Shown: positions 1-6,780, counted from the stretch's first letter. The stretch is DNA of 8,776 nt from an uncultured Eisenbergiella sp. (GCA_947626725.1 CANQTI010000074.1:1-8776), one strand, 5' to 3'. Made by a program: numbers and translations. Notes: generated from the letters alone by a model not told the origin.

Positions 1-2840
1 CCGGCCATTTTATCGCCTACGGAAATCTTTCTCTTCTGCGCGATATAAATGCGCACCGCCTGATTGACGCCGGGGGCAAGCTCATCGCCGTTCTCCCTGG
101 TAAACACCTTCGCGTCCACCACAATGCCGTATTCGCCGTGGGGCACCTTCAGGGAAGTATCACGCACCTCCCGCGCCTTCTCACCGAAGATCGCGCGCAG
201 CAGACGCTCTTCCGCTGTCAGCTCCGTTTCTCCCTTGGGCGTCACCTTGCCCACCAGGATATCGCCGGCGCGGACCTCAGCGCCCACACGGATGATGCCT
301 CTGTCATCCAGATCCTTCAGCGCATCGTCGCCCACGCCGGGCACGTCCCGGGTGATCTCCTCGGGTCCCAGCTTGGTATCGCGCGCCTCCGCCTCATATT
401 CCTCAATGTGAACGGACGTATAGACATCGTCCATTACGAGTCTTTCGCTCAGGAGAACCGCATCCTCATAATTGTAACCTTCCCAGGTCATAAATCCGAT
501 CAGCGGATTCTTGCCCAGCGCCAGTTCGCCGTCCGCAGTGGAAGGACCGTCCGCGATAACCTGTCCGGCCTCTACATGATTGCCTTTAAATACGATAGGA
601 CGCTGATTATAGCAGTTGGACTGATTGCTTCTGGCGAACTTGGAAAGATGATATTCCATCTTCTCCCCATCATCGCAGGTGATGCGGATAATCTTGGAAG
701 AAACATAGTCCACCACACCGGCTTTCTTCGCCACAACACAGACACCGGAGTCCACAGCGGCCTTCACTTCCATGCCGGTGCCCACCACAGGGGCCTCGGT
801 AGTCAGAAGCGGCACCGCCTGACGCTGCATGTTGGAGCCCATCAGCGCGCGGTTGGCATCATCGTTCTGAAGGAACGGGATCAATGCCGTCGCCACGGAG
901 AACACCATCTGCGGAGAAACATCCATATAATCGAACATTGCCCGGGGATACTCGGAAGTTTCATCCCGATAACGGCCCGCAACATTAGGGCGTACGAAAT
1001 GTCCTTCCGCATCCAGCTCCTCGTTGGCCTGCGCCACATGGTAATTATCCTCTTCATCCGCCGTCATGTAGACCACCTCGTTGGTCACGCGGGGATTCAT
1101 AGGATCGGATTTGTCTATCTTGCGGTACGGCGCTTCCACAAAGCCGTACTCGTTGATCTTAGCGTAGCTCGCCAGCGAATTGATCAAACCGATGTTGGGA
1201 CCTTCAGGCGTCTCGATGGGGCACATCCTCCCGTAATGGGAATAATGTACGTCACGCACCTCAAATCCGGCGCGGTCACGGGACAAACCGCCAGGGCCCA
1301 GGGCGGAAAGGCGGCGCTTGTGAGTCAGCTCACCCAACGGGTTGTTCTGGTCCATGAACTGGGACAGCTGGGAGGAACCGAAGAATTCCTTCACAGCGGA
1401 CTGTACAGGCTTAATGTTAATCAGCACCTGGGGGGTGATCTCCTCCGCGTCATGGGTTGTCATGCGCTCGCGCACCACGCGTTCCAGACGGGAAAGGCCG
1501 ATCCGGTACTGGTTCTGGAGCAGTTCCCCGACCGCACGAATGCGGCGATTGCCCAGATGATCGATATCGTCATCGTTTCCGATGCCGTATTCCAGATGAA
1601 TGTTATAGTTAATGGAAGCGATAATATCTTCCTTAGTAATATGCTTCGGGATCAGCTCATGCACGTTCCGATGAATGGCTTCCGCCAGCGCCTCCGGATC
1701 GGACGAATACTGCTCCAGGATCTGAGCCAGCACAGGATAATATACCAGTTCCGTGATCCCCAGTTCCCTGGGATTGCAGTCCACGAAGTGAGTCAGATCC
1801 ACCATCATGCTGGAAAGAACCTTGACCTTCTTCTCTTCTGTCTGAATATAGACATAAGGGATGGCACTGTTCTGGATCTCGTCGGCCATCTCCCGGGTCA
1901 GCTTCGTGCCGGCCGCCGCCAACACTTCACCCGTCGAAAGATCCACGACATCCTCCGCCAGCACATGTCCGGCGATCCGGTTGCGGAACATCAATTTTTT
2001 GTTGAATTTATATCTTCCCACCTTCGCCAGATCGTACCGCCTGGGATCAAAGAACATGGCATTGATCAGGCTCTCGGCGCTCTCCACGCTCAGCGGCTCA
2101 CCGGGACGAATCTTCTTGTACAGCTCCAGCAGACCTTCCTGGTAATTCTCCGCGGTATCCTTGGTAAAGCTTGCCTCAATCTTGGGCTCGTCACCGAACA
2201 GCTCGCGGATCTCGTCATTGGTCCCTACGCCCAGTGCACGCAACAGAACCGTGATCGGAACCTTTCTCGTCCGATCCACACGAACATAAAAGATATCGTT
2301 GGAGTCCGTTTCATATTCCAGCCACGCACCCCTGTTGGGGATAACGGTGCAGGAAAACAGACGCTTACCGATCTTATCATGGCCGATTCCATAGTATATG
2401 CCGGGGGAACGCACTAGCTGGCTGACAATGACACGTTCTGCGCCGTTGATCACGAAAGTACCCGTCTCCGTCATCAGGGGCAAATCGCCCATGAAGATCT
2501 CGTGCTCGTTGATTTCTTCTTTTTCCTTATTATAAAGGCGTACTTTCACCTTCAGGGGAGCAGCATACGTCGCATCTCTCTCCTTGCACTTTTCGATCGA
2601 ATATTTCACATCGTCTTCGCACAGCTCAAAGTCTACAAATTCCAGACTCAGATGGCCGCTGTAGTCGGATATCGGAGAAATATCATCGAAAACCTCTCTG
2701 AGGCCTTCGGTAAGAAACCACCTGTACGAATTCTTCTGAACTTCGATCAGGTTGGGCATCTCCAATACTTCTTTCCGTCGCGCGTAACTCATACGTATGT
2801 TCTTGCCAACGGCAATAGGACGTATTCTGTTTTTTTCCAT
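1..2840 (-). CDS. rpoB: DNA-directed RNA polymerase beta subunit, partial (C-terminus beyond window)
   Basis: This is the second-largest subunit of core RNA polymerase, which forms one side of the active-site cleft and the rifampicin pocket. The reading frame is open from the ATG at 2840 to the left edge, giving 946 residues of roughly 1200 expected. Recognisable landmarks are RSPG at residues 144-147, the rifampicin-resistance cluster around residues 490-515 (FMDQNN, then LTHKRRLSALGPGG), the NYEDAVLLSE block with E792-D793 (E. coli E813-D814), and the catalytic GDKMA at 942-946 (K944 corresponds to E. coli K1065). D497, H507 and S512 match the wild-type rifampicin-sensitive residues 516, 526 and 531 of E. 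coli. Two ATGs are possible. I chose 2840 because the GGGGTGA ribosome binding site is about 7 nt upstream of it, whereas it almost abuts the ATG at 2846. A terminator and a strong promoter separate the gene from rplL. No frameshift or odd residue is seen. Confidence 0.98.
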   Translation of the reverse strand, partial: MEKNRIRPIAVGKNIRMSYARRKEVLEMPNLIEVQKNSYRWFLTEGLREVFDDISPISDYSGHLSLEFVDFELCEDDVKYSIEKCKERDATYAAPLKVKVRLYNKEKEEINEHEIFMGDLPLMTETGTFVINGAERVIVSQLVRSPGIYYGIGHDKIGKRLFSCTVIPNRGAWLEYETDSNDIFYVRVDRTRKVPITVLLRALGVGTNDEIRELFGDEPKIEASFTKDTAENYQEGLLELYKKIRPGEPLSVESAESLINAMFFDPRRYDLAKVGRYKFNKKLMFRNRIAGHVLAEDVVDLSTGEVLAAAGTKLTREMADEIQNSAIPYVYIQTEEKKVKVLSSMMVDLTHFVDCNPRELGITELVYYPVLAQILEQYSSDPEALAEAIHRNVHELIPKHITKEDIIASINYNIHLEYGIGNDDDIDHLGNRRIRAVGELLQNQYRIGLSRLERVVRERMTTHDAEEITPQVLINIKPVQSAVKEFFGSSQLSQFMDQNNPLGELTHKRRLSALGPGGLSRDRAGFEVRDVHYSHYGRMCPIETPEGPNIGLINSLASYAKINEYGFVEAPYRKIDKSDPMNPRVTNEVVYMTADEEDNYHVAQANEELDAEGHFVRPNVAGRYRDETSEYPRAMFDYMDVSPQMVFSVATALIPFLQNDDANRALMGSNMQRQAVPLLTTEAPVVGTGMEVKAAVDSGVCVVAKKAGVVDYVSSKIIRITCDDGEKMEYHLSKFARSNQSNCYNQRPIVFKGNHVEAGQVIADGPSTADGELALGKNPLIGFMTWEGYNYEDAVLLSERLVMDDVYTSVHIEEYEAEARDTKLGPEEITRDVPGVGDDALKDLDDRGIIRVGAEVRAGDILVGKVTPKGETELTAEERLLRAIFGEKAREVRDTSLKVPHGEYGIVVDAKVFTRENGDELAPGVNQAVRIYIAQKRKISVGDKMA

Positions 2841-2932
2841 CGACATTTCACCCCGTTCTTCATATTCTCAGCCACAAAATGTTCGGAATTACACACAAAA
2901 ACAGCGCACTCCAACACAGTAATGCAACCTAC

Positions 2933-2961
2933 AATATATCACAAGTCAAGCACTAAGTCAA
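2933..2961 (-). promoter_or_regulatory. Sigma-A promoter for rpoB
   Basis: On the minus strand, TTGACT (2961-2956) is followed by a 17-nt spacer and TATATT (2938-2933), preceded by an AT-rich stretch that resembles an UP element. The expected start near 2926 leaves a leader of about 86 nt before the rpoB ATG. It lies downstream of the rplL terminator, so it would give rpoB transcription independent of rplJL. The call rests on motif and spacing only. Confidence 0.8.
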
Positions 2962-3096
2962 CAAAAATTTTATTAACTTTGCAAAGATTTTCACGGGAAT
3001 TTTCCTCAGGCCAAAAGTGCCGGTGCAGTTTCTGCGGGCTTTTTCCGAGGAATGGCGCCCGCAAAGATTCTTGCCAGTCTCCTCCGACCGCTCACT

Positions 3097-3128
3097 AAAA
3101 AAGAAGCGTCCGCATATGCGGACGCTTC
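3097..3128 (-). terminator. Intrinsic terminator downstream of rplL
   Basis: A perfect 26-nt palindrome (3103-3128) can form a hairpin with an 11-bp GC-rich stem and a small ATAT loop. On the minus strand it is followed directly by six T residues (3102-3097). It lies about 50 nt after the rplL stop codon and should end most rplJL transcripts before rpoB. The rest of the rplL-rpoB spacer (3129-3177 and 2962-3096) holds no gene that I can recognise. Confidence 0.9.
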
Positions 3129-3177
3129 CAGCGCTCTCTCTTGCTCTGCAAGGCGGCTGCCATAAAGATTTCCTCGA

Positions 3178-3549
3178 TTATTTAAGGGTAACCTTGGCGC
3201 CTTCCGCCTCCAGTTTCTTCTTGATCTCTTCCGCTTCGTCCTTGGAAACGGCTTCCTTCACGTTCTTCGGCGCATTGTCAACAACATCCTTCGCTTCCTT
3301 CAGGCCAAGACCGGTCACTTCACGAACGACCTTGATAACCTTAACCTTGTTGGGGCCGATCTCCGTCAGCTCAACGTTGAACTCGGTCTTTTCTTCCACT
3401 TCCTCAGCAGGGCCGGCAGCCGCAACTACAACGCCTGCAGCAGCAGACACACCGAAAGCTTCCTCGCACGCCTTGACCAGATCGTTCAGTTCTAATACGG
3501 TCATCTCCTTGATCGCATCAATAAATTCCTGAGTTGTAAACTTAGCCAT
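3178..3549 (-). CDS. rplL: Large ribosomal subunit protein bL12 (L7/L12)
   Basis: L7/L12 is the multi-copy stalk protein that recruits translation GTPases (EF-Tu, EF-G, IF2) to the ribosome and is anchored through L10. The 123-residue product has the usual three parts: an N-terminal dimerisation helix pair (about 1-33, MAKFTTQEF onward), an Ala/Gly-rich hinge (about 34-52), and the conserved C-terminal domain (about 55-123) with the KTEFNVEL, NKVKVIKVVRE and TGLGLKEAKDVV segments. The start at 3549 is chosen because GGAGGA lies 8 nt upstream. An in-frame ATG at 3570 overlaps that ribosome binding site and would add a non-family extension. It follows rplJ by 61 nt in the same transcription unit and is followed by a strong terminator. 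Confidence 0.98.
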   Translation of the reverse strand: MAKFTTQEFIDAIKEMTVLELNDLVKACEEAFGVSAAAGVVVAAAGPAEEVEEKTEFNVELTEIGPNKVKVIKVVREVTGLGLKEAKDVVDNAPKNVKEAVSKDEAEEIKKKLEAEGAKVTLK

Positions 3550-3571
3550 TTTAGTTTTCCTCCATTTCATT

Positions 3572-3604
3572 AAAAACTACGCTGCGGTTCATCCTATGCC
3601 GCAG
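3572..3604 (-). other. Terminator-like hairpin in the rplJ-rplL spacer
   Basis: On the minus strand CTGCGG (3604-3599) pairs with CCGCAG (3587-3582) across an 11-nt loop. Five intervening nucleotides are followed by five T residues (3576-3572). The stem is short and the T-run is offset, so it could be a weak terminator, an RNA-processing or stabilising element, or chance. It starts 7 nt after the rplJ stop codon and ends shortly before the rplL ribosome binding site. Confidence 0.4.
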
Positions 3605-3610
3605 TTCTTC

Positions 3611-4129
3611 TCATTCCGCCGCCGCGGTCTCCGCAGGGGCTGCTTCCGAATTTTTCTCCGCGATCTGCTGCAGAACACGAGCCAGATTCGCGAGCGGGGA
3701 CTGCATGCTGCCCAGCAATCTGGAAACAAGCGCTTCTCTTCCGGGGATCTTCGCAATCTCCATGATGCCGGCCGCGTCATAGACGCTGCCTTCCACTACA
3801 CCGCCCTTAATCTCCAGCTTATCAGCTGTCTTGGCGAAATCAGCCACTTCCCTCGCCGGCGCGGTAGCGTCAGTCTTGGAAATAGCGATCGCAGACGGCC
3901 CGTTCAGATAGGGCGCAAGCCCCTCGATGTCGGTTCCCTTGAAAGCGAAATTCATCATGGTGTTTTTGTACACCTTGTAGGTGATGCCTGCGTCACGCAG
4001 CTTCTTACGAAGAGCAGTATCCTGCTCGACGGTCAGACCGCGATAATCCACCAGGACTACGGACTGGGCATCCCTGATCGCTTCGGAAATCTCAGCGACG
4101 ACGGGCTTTTTGAGCTCAACTTTTGCCAT
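3611..4129 (-). CDS. rplJ: Large ribosomal subunit protein uL10
   Basis: L10 forms the base of the ribosomal stalk: its N-terminal domain binds 23S rRNA next to L11 and its C-terminal helix carries the L7/L12 dimers. The 172-residue product matches the family length. It shows the conserved VDYRGLTV (about 27-34) and YKVYKNT (51-57) motifs, a Lys/Ala-rich RNA-binding domain, and a C-terminal helix (about 133-160) followed by an Ala/Glu-rich tail. The ATG at 4129 has a near-perfect AAGGAGGT ribosome binding site about 6 nt upstream. The gene is preceded by its own promoter and an L10-type leader with an intrinsic attenuator, so it is probably autoregulated by the L10-L12 complex, as established for Bacillus subtilis rplJL. 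rplL follows after 61 nt. Confidence 0.98.
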   Translation of the reverse strand: MAKVELKKPVVAEISEAIRDAQSVVLVDYRGLTVEQDTALRKKLRDAGITYKVYKNTMMNFAFKGTDIEGLAPYLNGPSAIAISKTDATAPAREVADFAKTADKLEIKGGVVEGSVYDAAGIMEIAKIPGREALVSRLLGSMQSPLANLARVLQQIAEKNSEAAPAETAAAE

Positions 4130-4175
4130 TTTCTTACCTCCTTACAGATTTCCTTGCCGGGCGGTGAGGAACTGC

Positions 4176-4193
4176 ATTCCGCATCGCCGGAAT
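4176..4193 (-). other. Small hairpin upstream of the rplJ ribosome binding site
   Basis: On the minus strand ATTCCG (4193-4188) and CGGAAT (4181-4176) form a perfect 6-bp stem with a 6-nt loop. It lies after the attenuator and about 40 nt before the rplJ ribosome binding site. It does not visibly mask that site. Its role is unknown and it may simply shape the read-through mRNA. Confidence 0.4.
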
Positions 4194-4245
4194 AAAAGAG
4201 GGATCTTCTCCAGGCGGCATTTCCACTGTTCAAATACCCCTGATC

Positions 4246-4277
4246 AAAAAACCTCTCCGCACAAAGACAGAGAGGTT
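4246..4277 (-). terminator. Attenuator terminator in the rplJ leader
   Basis: On the minus strand AACCTCTC (4277-4270) pairs with GAGAGGTT (4257-4250), extended by a wobble and a G-C pair, and runs into six T residues (4251-4246). It lies about 120 nt before the rplJ start and inside the leader transcript, which is the position of a transcription attenuator rather than an operon end. Confidence 0.85.
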
Positions 4278-4370
4278 CATAGTCGGTTCCTGACTCTTCA
4301 TTCCTCGGCAGGCGCTTTCCCTTACACCGGTTCGCCGGTACCTGCTGTCTTCGGCACGGTCTTTTCAACC
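4246..4370 (-). ncRNA. L10 leader (autoregulatory mRNA leader of rplJL)
   Basis: The leader contains the GTGCCGAAGACAGCAGG and CCTGCCGAGG blocks that I recognise from L10 leaders. GCAGG (4345-4341) pairs with CCTGC (4312-4308) and encloses a hairpin ACCGG-CGAA-CCGGT (4339-4326). The attenuator hairpin follows at 4277-4246. The 5'-proximal GGTT (4370-4367) can pair with AACC at 4288-4285 or with the AACC in the attenuator's 5' arm (4277-4274), which suggests mutually exclusive folds. In the known family the L10-(L12)4 complex binds the leader and promotes termination. The exact 5' end is inferred from the promoter. Confidence 0.8.
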
Positions 4371-4376
4371 TTTCTC

Positions 4377-4406
4377 ACCATAACACAGGTACAGGATGGC
4401 TGTCAA
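4377..4406 (-). promoter_or_regulatory. Sigma-A promoter for rplJL
   Basis: On the minus strand a perfect TTGACA (4406-4401) is followed by an 18-nt spacer and TATGGT (4382-4377). TG at the extended -10 position compensates for the weaker -10 box. The expected transcription start is near 4370, which places the L10 leader at the very 5' end of the transcript. Confidence 0.8.
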
Positions 4407-4451
4407 GCATTGTTTTCACTTTTCCGTCGATTTCTGCCTCCGGTTTCCTGG

Positions 4452-4499
4452 TTTCCGCGGGATTCTGGTCTGCCCAAAAGGCAGAGGGGAGCGCGGAAA
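4452..4499 (-). other. Two-tier hairpin just after the capA-family gene
   Basis: Inverted 8-mers (TTTCCGCG at 4452-4459 and CGCGGAAA at 4492-4499) enclose a second inverted repeat (TCTGCC at 4469-4474 and GGCAGA at 4480-4485). The structure begins 8 nt after the stop codon of the upstream gene. There is no T-tract on the minus strand, so it is not a standard intrinsic terminator. It could protect the mRNA 3' end or cause a pause. The bases from here to the -35 box (4407-4451) show nothing else. Confidence 0.45.
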
Positions 4500-4507
4500 T
4501 TGACAGA

Positions 4508-5923
4508 TCACTCCGCCTTTGTGATGAATCCGTCCGCGTCAATGGAGACACCGGGGGAAATGCTTCTCATATAGGAAAGAATCCGATCCTTTTCTTCCCC
4601 TTCCGCCAGAGACACGGCACAGCCGCTCTGAACGCCAGGAAGAAACTGCAGACTTTTCAGGCCGTTCTGATCCAACTTCACGCGAATCAGGCAGTTATCC
4701 AGCGTTTTGGAATTGAACCAGAAATTTCCCAGGCTGTAAACTACCGGAACGCTGCCGCAATAACCAATGGGCTGCAGAATATGGGGATGGTCCCCGATGA
4801 TCAGGTCCGCTCCCGCCTGCGCGATCTGCGGCCCCTGTTCCTCCTGCGCCCAATCCACCTCCACTTTATTTTCTGTTCCCCAATGCACGTAGACAATCAC
4901 GAAATCGCTGTTTTGCTTTGCTTCCTCTATTTCCTGCAAAAGTCGGGTGATATTCAGGCACCGAAATACGCCCGGTTCCGTTTCGGTTGCCCCCTTCGTG
5001 CTGGGATTATCCATCCGTTCGATCTGCGTCGCCGAAAGAATCGCTATCTTGATATCATTGGCGATGAAATAAACCGGTCTGGAAGCTTCCTCCAAATTTC
5101 TCCCCGCTCCTACCCAGGGCATTCCCAGATTGGCCAGCGTATCCAGCGTATCCGTCAGCGAAATCTGTCCATAATCATGGGCATGGTTATTGGCCAGCGA
5201 CACCACGTCTGCGCCCATGTCCAAAAGATAGGATGCGTATACAGGCTTCGCACGGAACGTGAATTTTTTATCTGGCATGGGCTCTCCCCTGTCAGTATAA
5301 GGGAATTCGTTGTTGACCATAAAAATATCCGCGCCGCGCGTGACATCCAGCACTTTTTCGGAAAAACAGCTTTCCAGCCGCCCTCCCCGCTGCTGCAGAC
5401 TGGCCATGACAGCATAATGGTCATCGAAAAGGATATCGCCCGCAAACACCAGCGAAACTTCTTCCGGATCCGCAGTCTCCATCGGGTAGACATTCTGTTC
5501 ACGGCAGAGCTCCGGGTCTGCCAACAGCGCGCCGTAACGGCTTCCGTCTCCGTTTGCGCCGACACCGTTCCCTCCCGTATCCATCCCGTTTCCATCCGTC
5601 CCGGTCCCGCCGTTTCCAGGCGCAGCCGTGCCGCTCCCGCCTGTTCCGTCCCCACCGTTTTCGGACGCATCTGCTCCGCTCCCGAACGCATCCGCGCTAA
5701 GGATCTCTGGATCATCGACGGATGCCTCGCCCTGACCGGAAGCCGCCGCATCTGCTCTGCCGACCTTCTCTCTCCACACTGCCAGGCCGGCCGTGTCCGG
5801 TTTCCCGACCGCCCAGATGCCCACCAGAAAAACGCCTCCGACAGCTATCGTGAGCAGCAGTGTCAGCAGAAAGATTTTCGCATTATTCTTTTTTTTCTTC
5901 TTCTTTTTCTTTCTGGTGCTCAT
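4508..5923 (-). CDS. Membrane-anchored CapA-family (PGA_cap) protein
   Basis: The 471-residue product resembles the CapA/PgsA family, which has a metallophosphatase-like fold and is linked to poly-gamma-glutamate capsule synthesis, although many members have no proven function. The N-terminus has eight consecutive lysines (5-12), one hydrophobic span (about 16-39), then a Gly/Asn/Asp/Thr-rich low-complexity linker (about 81-128), suggesting a surface domain tethered to the membrane outer face. The CapA domain follows (about 156-430): LVFAGDILF (D163), NNEFPYTDRG (204-213), SLANNHAHDYG (242-252), YVHWGTE (345-351), GDHPHILQPIG (377-387) and YSLGNFWFN (396-404). The start at 5923 has only a weak GAGGGG site about 11 nt upstream. 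No promoter is evident in the 74-nt gap after rplA, so expression may depend on read-through of the rplKA terminator. No other capsule genes are present, so a poly-glutamate role is unproven. Confidence 0.88.
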   Translation of the reverse strand: MSTRKKKKKKKKNNAKIFLLTLLLTIAVGGVFLVGIWAVGKPDTAGLAVWREKVGRADAAASGQGEASVDDPEILSADAFGSGADASENGGDGTGGSGTAAPGNGGTGTDGNGMDTGGNGVGANGDGSRYGALLADPELCREQNVYPMETADPEEVSLVFAGDILFDDHYAVMASLQQRGGRLESCFSEKVLDVTRGADIFMVNNEFPYTDRGEPMPDKKFTFRAKPVYASYLLDMGADVVSLANNHAHDYGQISLTDTLDTLANLGMPWVGAGRNLEEASRPVYFIANDIKIAILSATQIERMDNPSTKGATETEPGVFRCLNITRLLQEIEEAKQNSDFVIVYVHWGTENKVEVDWAQEEQGPQIAQAGADLIIGDHPHILQPIGYCGSVPVVYSLGNFWFNSKTLDNCLIRVKLDQNGLKSLQFLPGVQSGCAVSLAEGEEKDRILSYMRSISPGVSIDADGFITKAE

Positions 5924-5952
5924 GCGCGGACCGTCCCCTCAGAACAGGTTTC

Positions 5953-5980
5953 AAAACCCCGGCCTTGACGAGGCCGGGGT
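5953..5980 (-). terminator. Intrinsic terminator at the end of rplK-rplA
   Basis: A 9-bp GC-rich stem (5956-5964 with 5972-5980, loop 5965-5971) lies 17 nt after the rplA stop codon. On the minus strand it is followed by only four T residues and then GAAA, so it may be leaky, which could feed the downstream CapA-family gene. The plus strand also shows the same hairpin followed by a broken T-rich stretch. Confidence 0.75.
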
Positions 5981-5997
5981 CTTCTTTTGATCTTCGT

Positions 5998-6690
5998 TTA
6001 ATTATATTTCGCCGTGGAGACCTTCACGCCAGGCCCCATCGTGGTCGCCAGCGTAACGCTCTTCATATACTGGCCTTTCAGAACGCTGGGTCTCGCCTTC
6101 GCAATCGCATCGATCAGCGCGTTGTAGTTTTCCTCCAGCGCTTCCTGTGTAAAGGAAGCCTTGCCGATAGGCGCATGAATGATATTGGATTTGTCAAGTC
6201 GATACTCGATCTTACCGGCTTTGATATCCTTAATGGCTTTGGTCACATCCATGGTGACCGTGCCGGCCTTGGGATTGGGCATTAACCCCTTAGGCCCCAG
6301 AATACGGCCGAGGCGTCCTACTACGCCCATCATATCGGGGGTAGCCACTACCACATCAAAGTCCAGCCATCCGTCATGCTGGATCTTCGGGATCAGCTCA
6401 TCGCCGCCCACAAAATCCGCACCGGCCGCCTGCGCTTCGTCCAGCTTCGTCCCCTTGGCAAACACAAGCACCCTTACCGTCTTGCCCGTGCCGCTGGGCA
6501 GCACTACCGCGCCGCGGACCTGCTGTTCCGCGTGACGGCCGTCACATCCAGTCCTGATGTGGACTTCAACCGTCTCGTCAAACTTCGCCACCGCCGTCTT
6601 CTTCACCAGCGCGATCGCATCTGTGGGCTCATAAAAGGTTGTGCGGTCCACCAGCTTGGCGGTCTCGCGATATTTCTTACCATGCTTCAT
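5998..6690 (-). CDS. rplA: Large ribosomal subunit protein uL1
   Basis: L1 forms the mobile L1 stalk on 23S rRNA, assists release of the E-site tRNA, and in many bacteria represses its own operon by binding an mRNA copy of its rRNA site. The 230-residue product is full length and carries the L1 signature GRILGPKGLMPNPK at residues 128-141, with the two-domain pattern around GRHAEQQVRG (51-60) and the C-terminal MGPGVKV (about 218-224). The start at 6690 is chosen because GGAGG lies 8 nt upstream. ATGs at 6696 and 6705 are too close to or ahead of that site. It follows rplK by 103 nt, a spacer holding two hairpins with a shared loop motif, and ends in a GC-rich terminator. Confidence 0.98.
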   Translation of the reverse strand: MKHGKKYRETAKLVDRTTFYEPTDAIALVKKTAVAKFDETVEVHIRTGCDGRHAEQQVRGAVVLPSGTGKTVRVLVFAKGTKLDEAQAAGADFVGGDELIPKIQHDGWLDFDVVVATPDMMGVVGRLGRILGPKGLMPNPKAGTVTMDVTKAIKDIKAGKIEYRLDKSNIIHAPIGKASFTQEALEENYNALIDAIAKARPSVLKGQYMKSVTLATTMGPGVKVSTAKYN

Positions 6691-6716
6691 GTTCATTTCC
6701 TCCATTGGTTGATAAC

Positions 6717-6780
6717 GTAACGCCTCTTCGGGCCGTTACTCCCAGATTTATACTGTCTGGCAGCCTCTTCAAAAGCTGCC
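6717..6780 (-). promoter_or_regulatory. Twin hairpins with a shared loop motif in the rplK-rplA spacer
   Basis: On the minus strand the first hairpin pairs GGCAGC (6780-6775) with GCTGCC (6764-6759). The second pairs GTAACG (6739-6734) with CGTTAC (6722-6717). Both carry the same octamer GAAGAGGC on the 3' side of the loop (6770-6763 and 6729-6722). Neither has a T-tract, so they are not terminators. They lie just before the rplA ribosome binding site and may affect rplA translation or mRNA processing. The function is inferred only from position. Confidence 0.45.

Noticed and set aside
1305..1355. Rifampicin-resistance substitution in rpoB
   Set aside because: The residues equivalent to E. 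coli D516, H526 and S531 are all wild type (D497, H507, S512).
138..2417. 759-codon open frame on the plus strand
   Set aside because: It lies wholly antisense to rpoB, whose frame encodes an unmistakable beta subunit. The plus-strand translation resembles no family, and long antisense frames arise from codon bias in GC-rich genes.
3550..3570. Earlier ATG for rplL adding seven residues
   Set aside because: It overlaps the GGAGGA ribosome binding site that is well placed for the ATG at 3549. The extension is not typical of L7/L12.
4781..5968. 395-codon open frame on the plus strand opposite the CapA-family gene
   Set aside because: It is antisense to a protein with clear CapA motifs, has no recognisable domain, and is explained by codon bias and the repetitive linker.
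6691..6705. Earlier ATGs for rplA
   Set aside because: The GGAGG site lies 8 nt before the ATG at 6690. The ATG at 6696 is too close to it and the one at 6705 is upstream of or within it.
6747..6752. TATAAA box on the minus strand as an internal rplA promoter
   Set aside because: No acceptable -35 hexamer lies at 16-18 bp. The best match has a spacer of about 15 bp.
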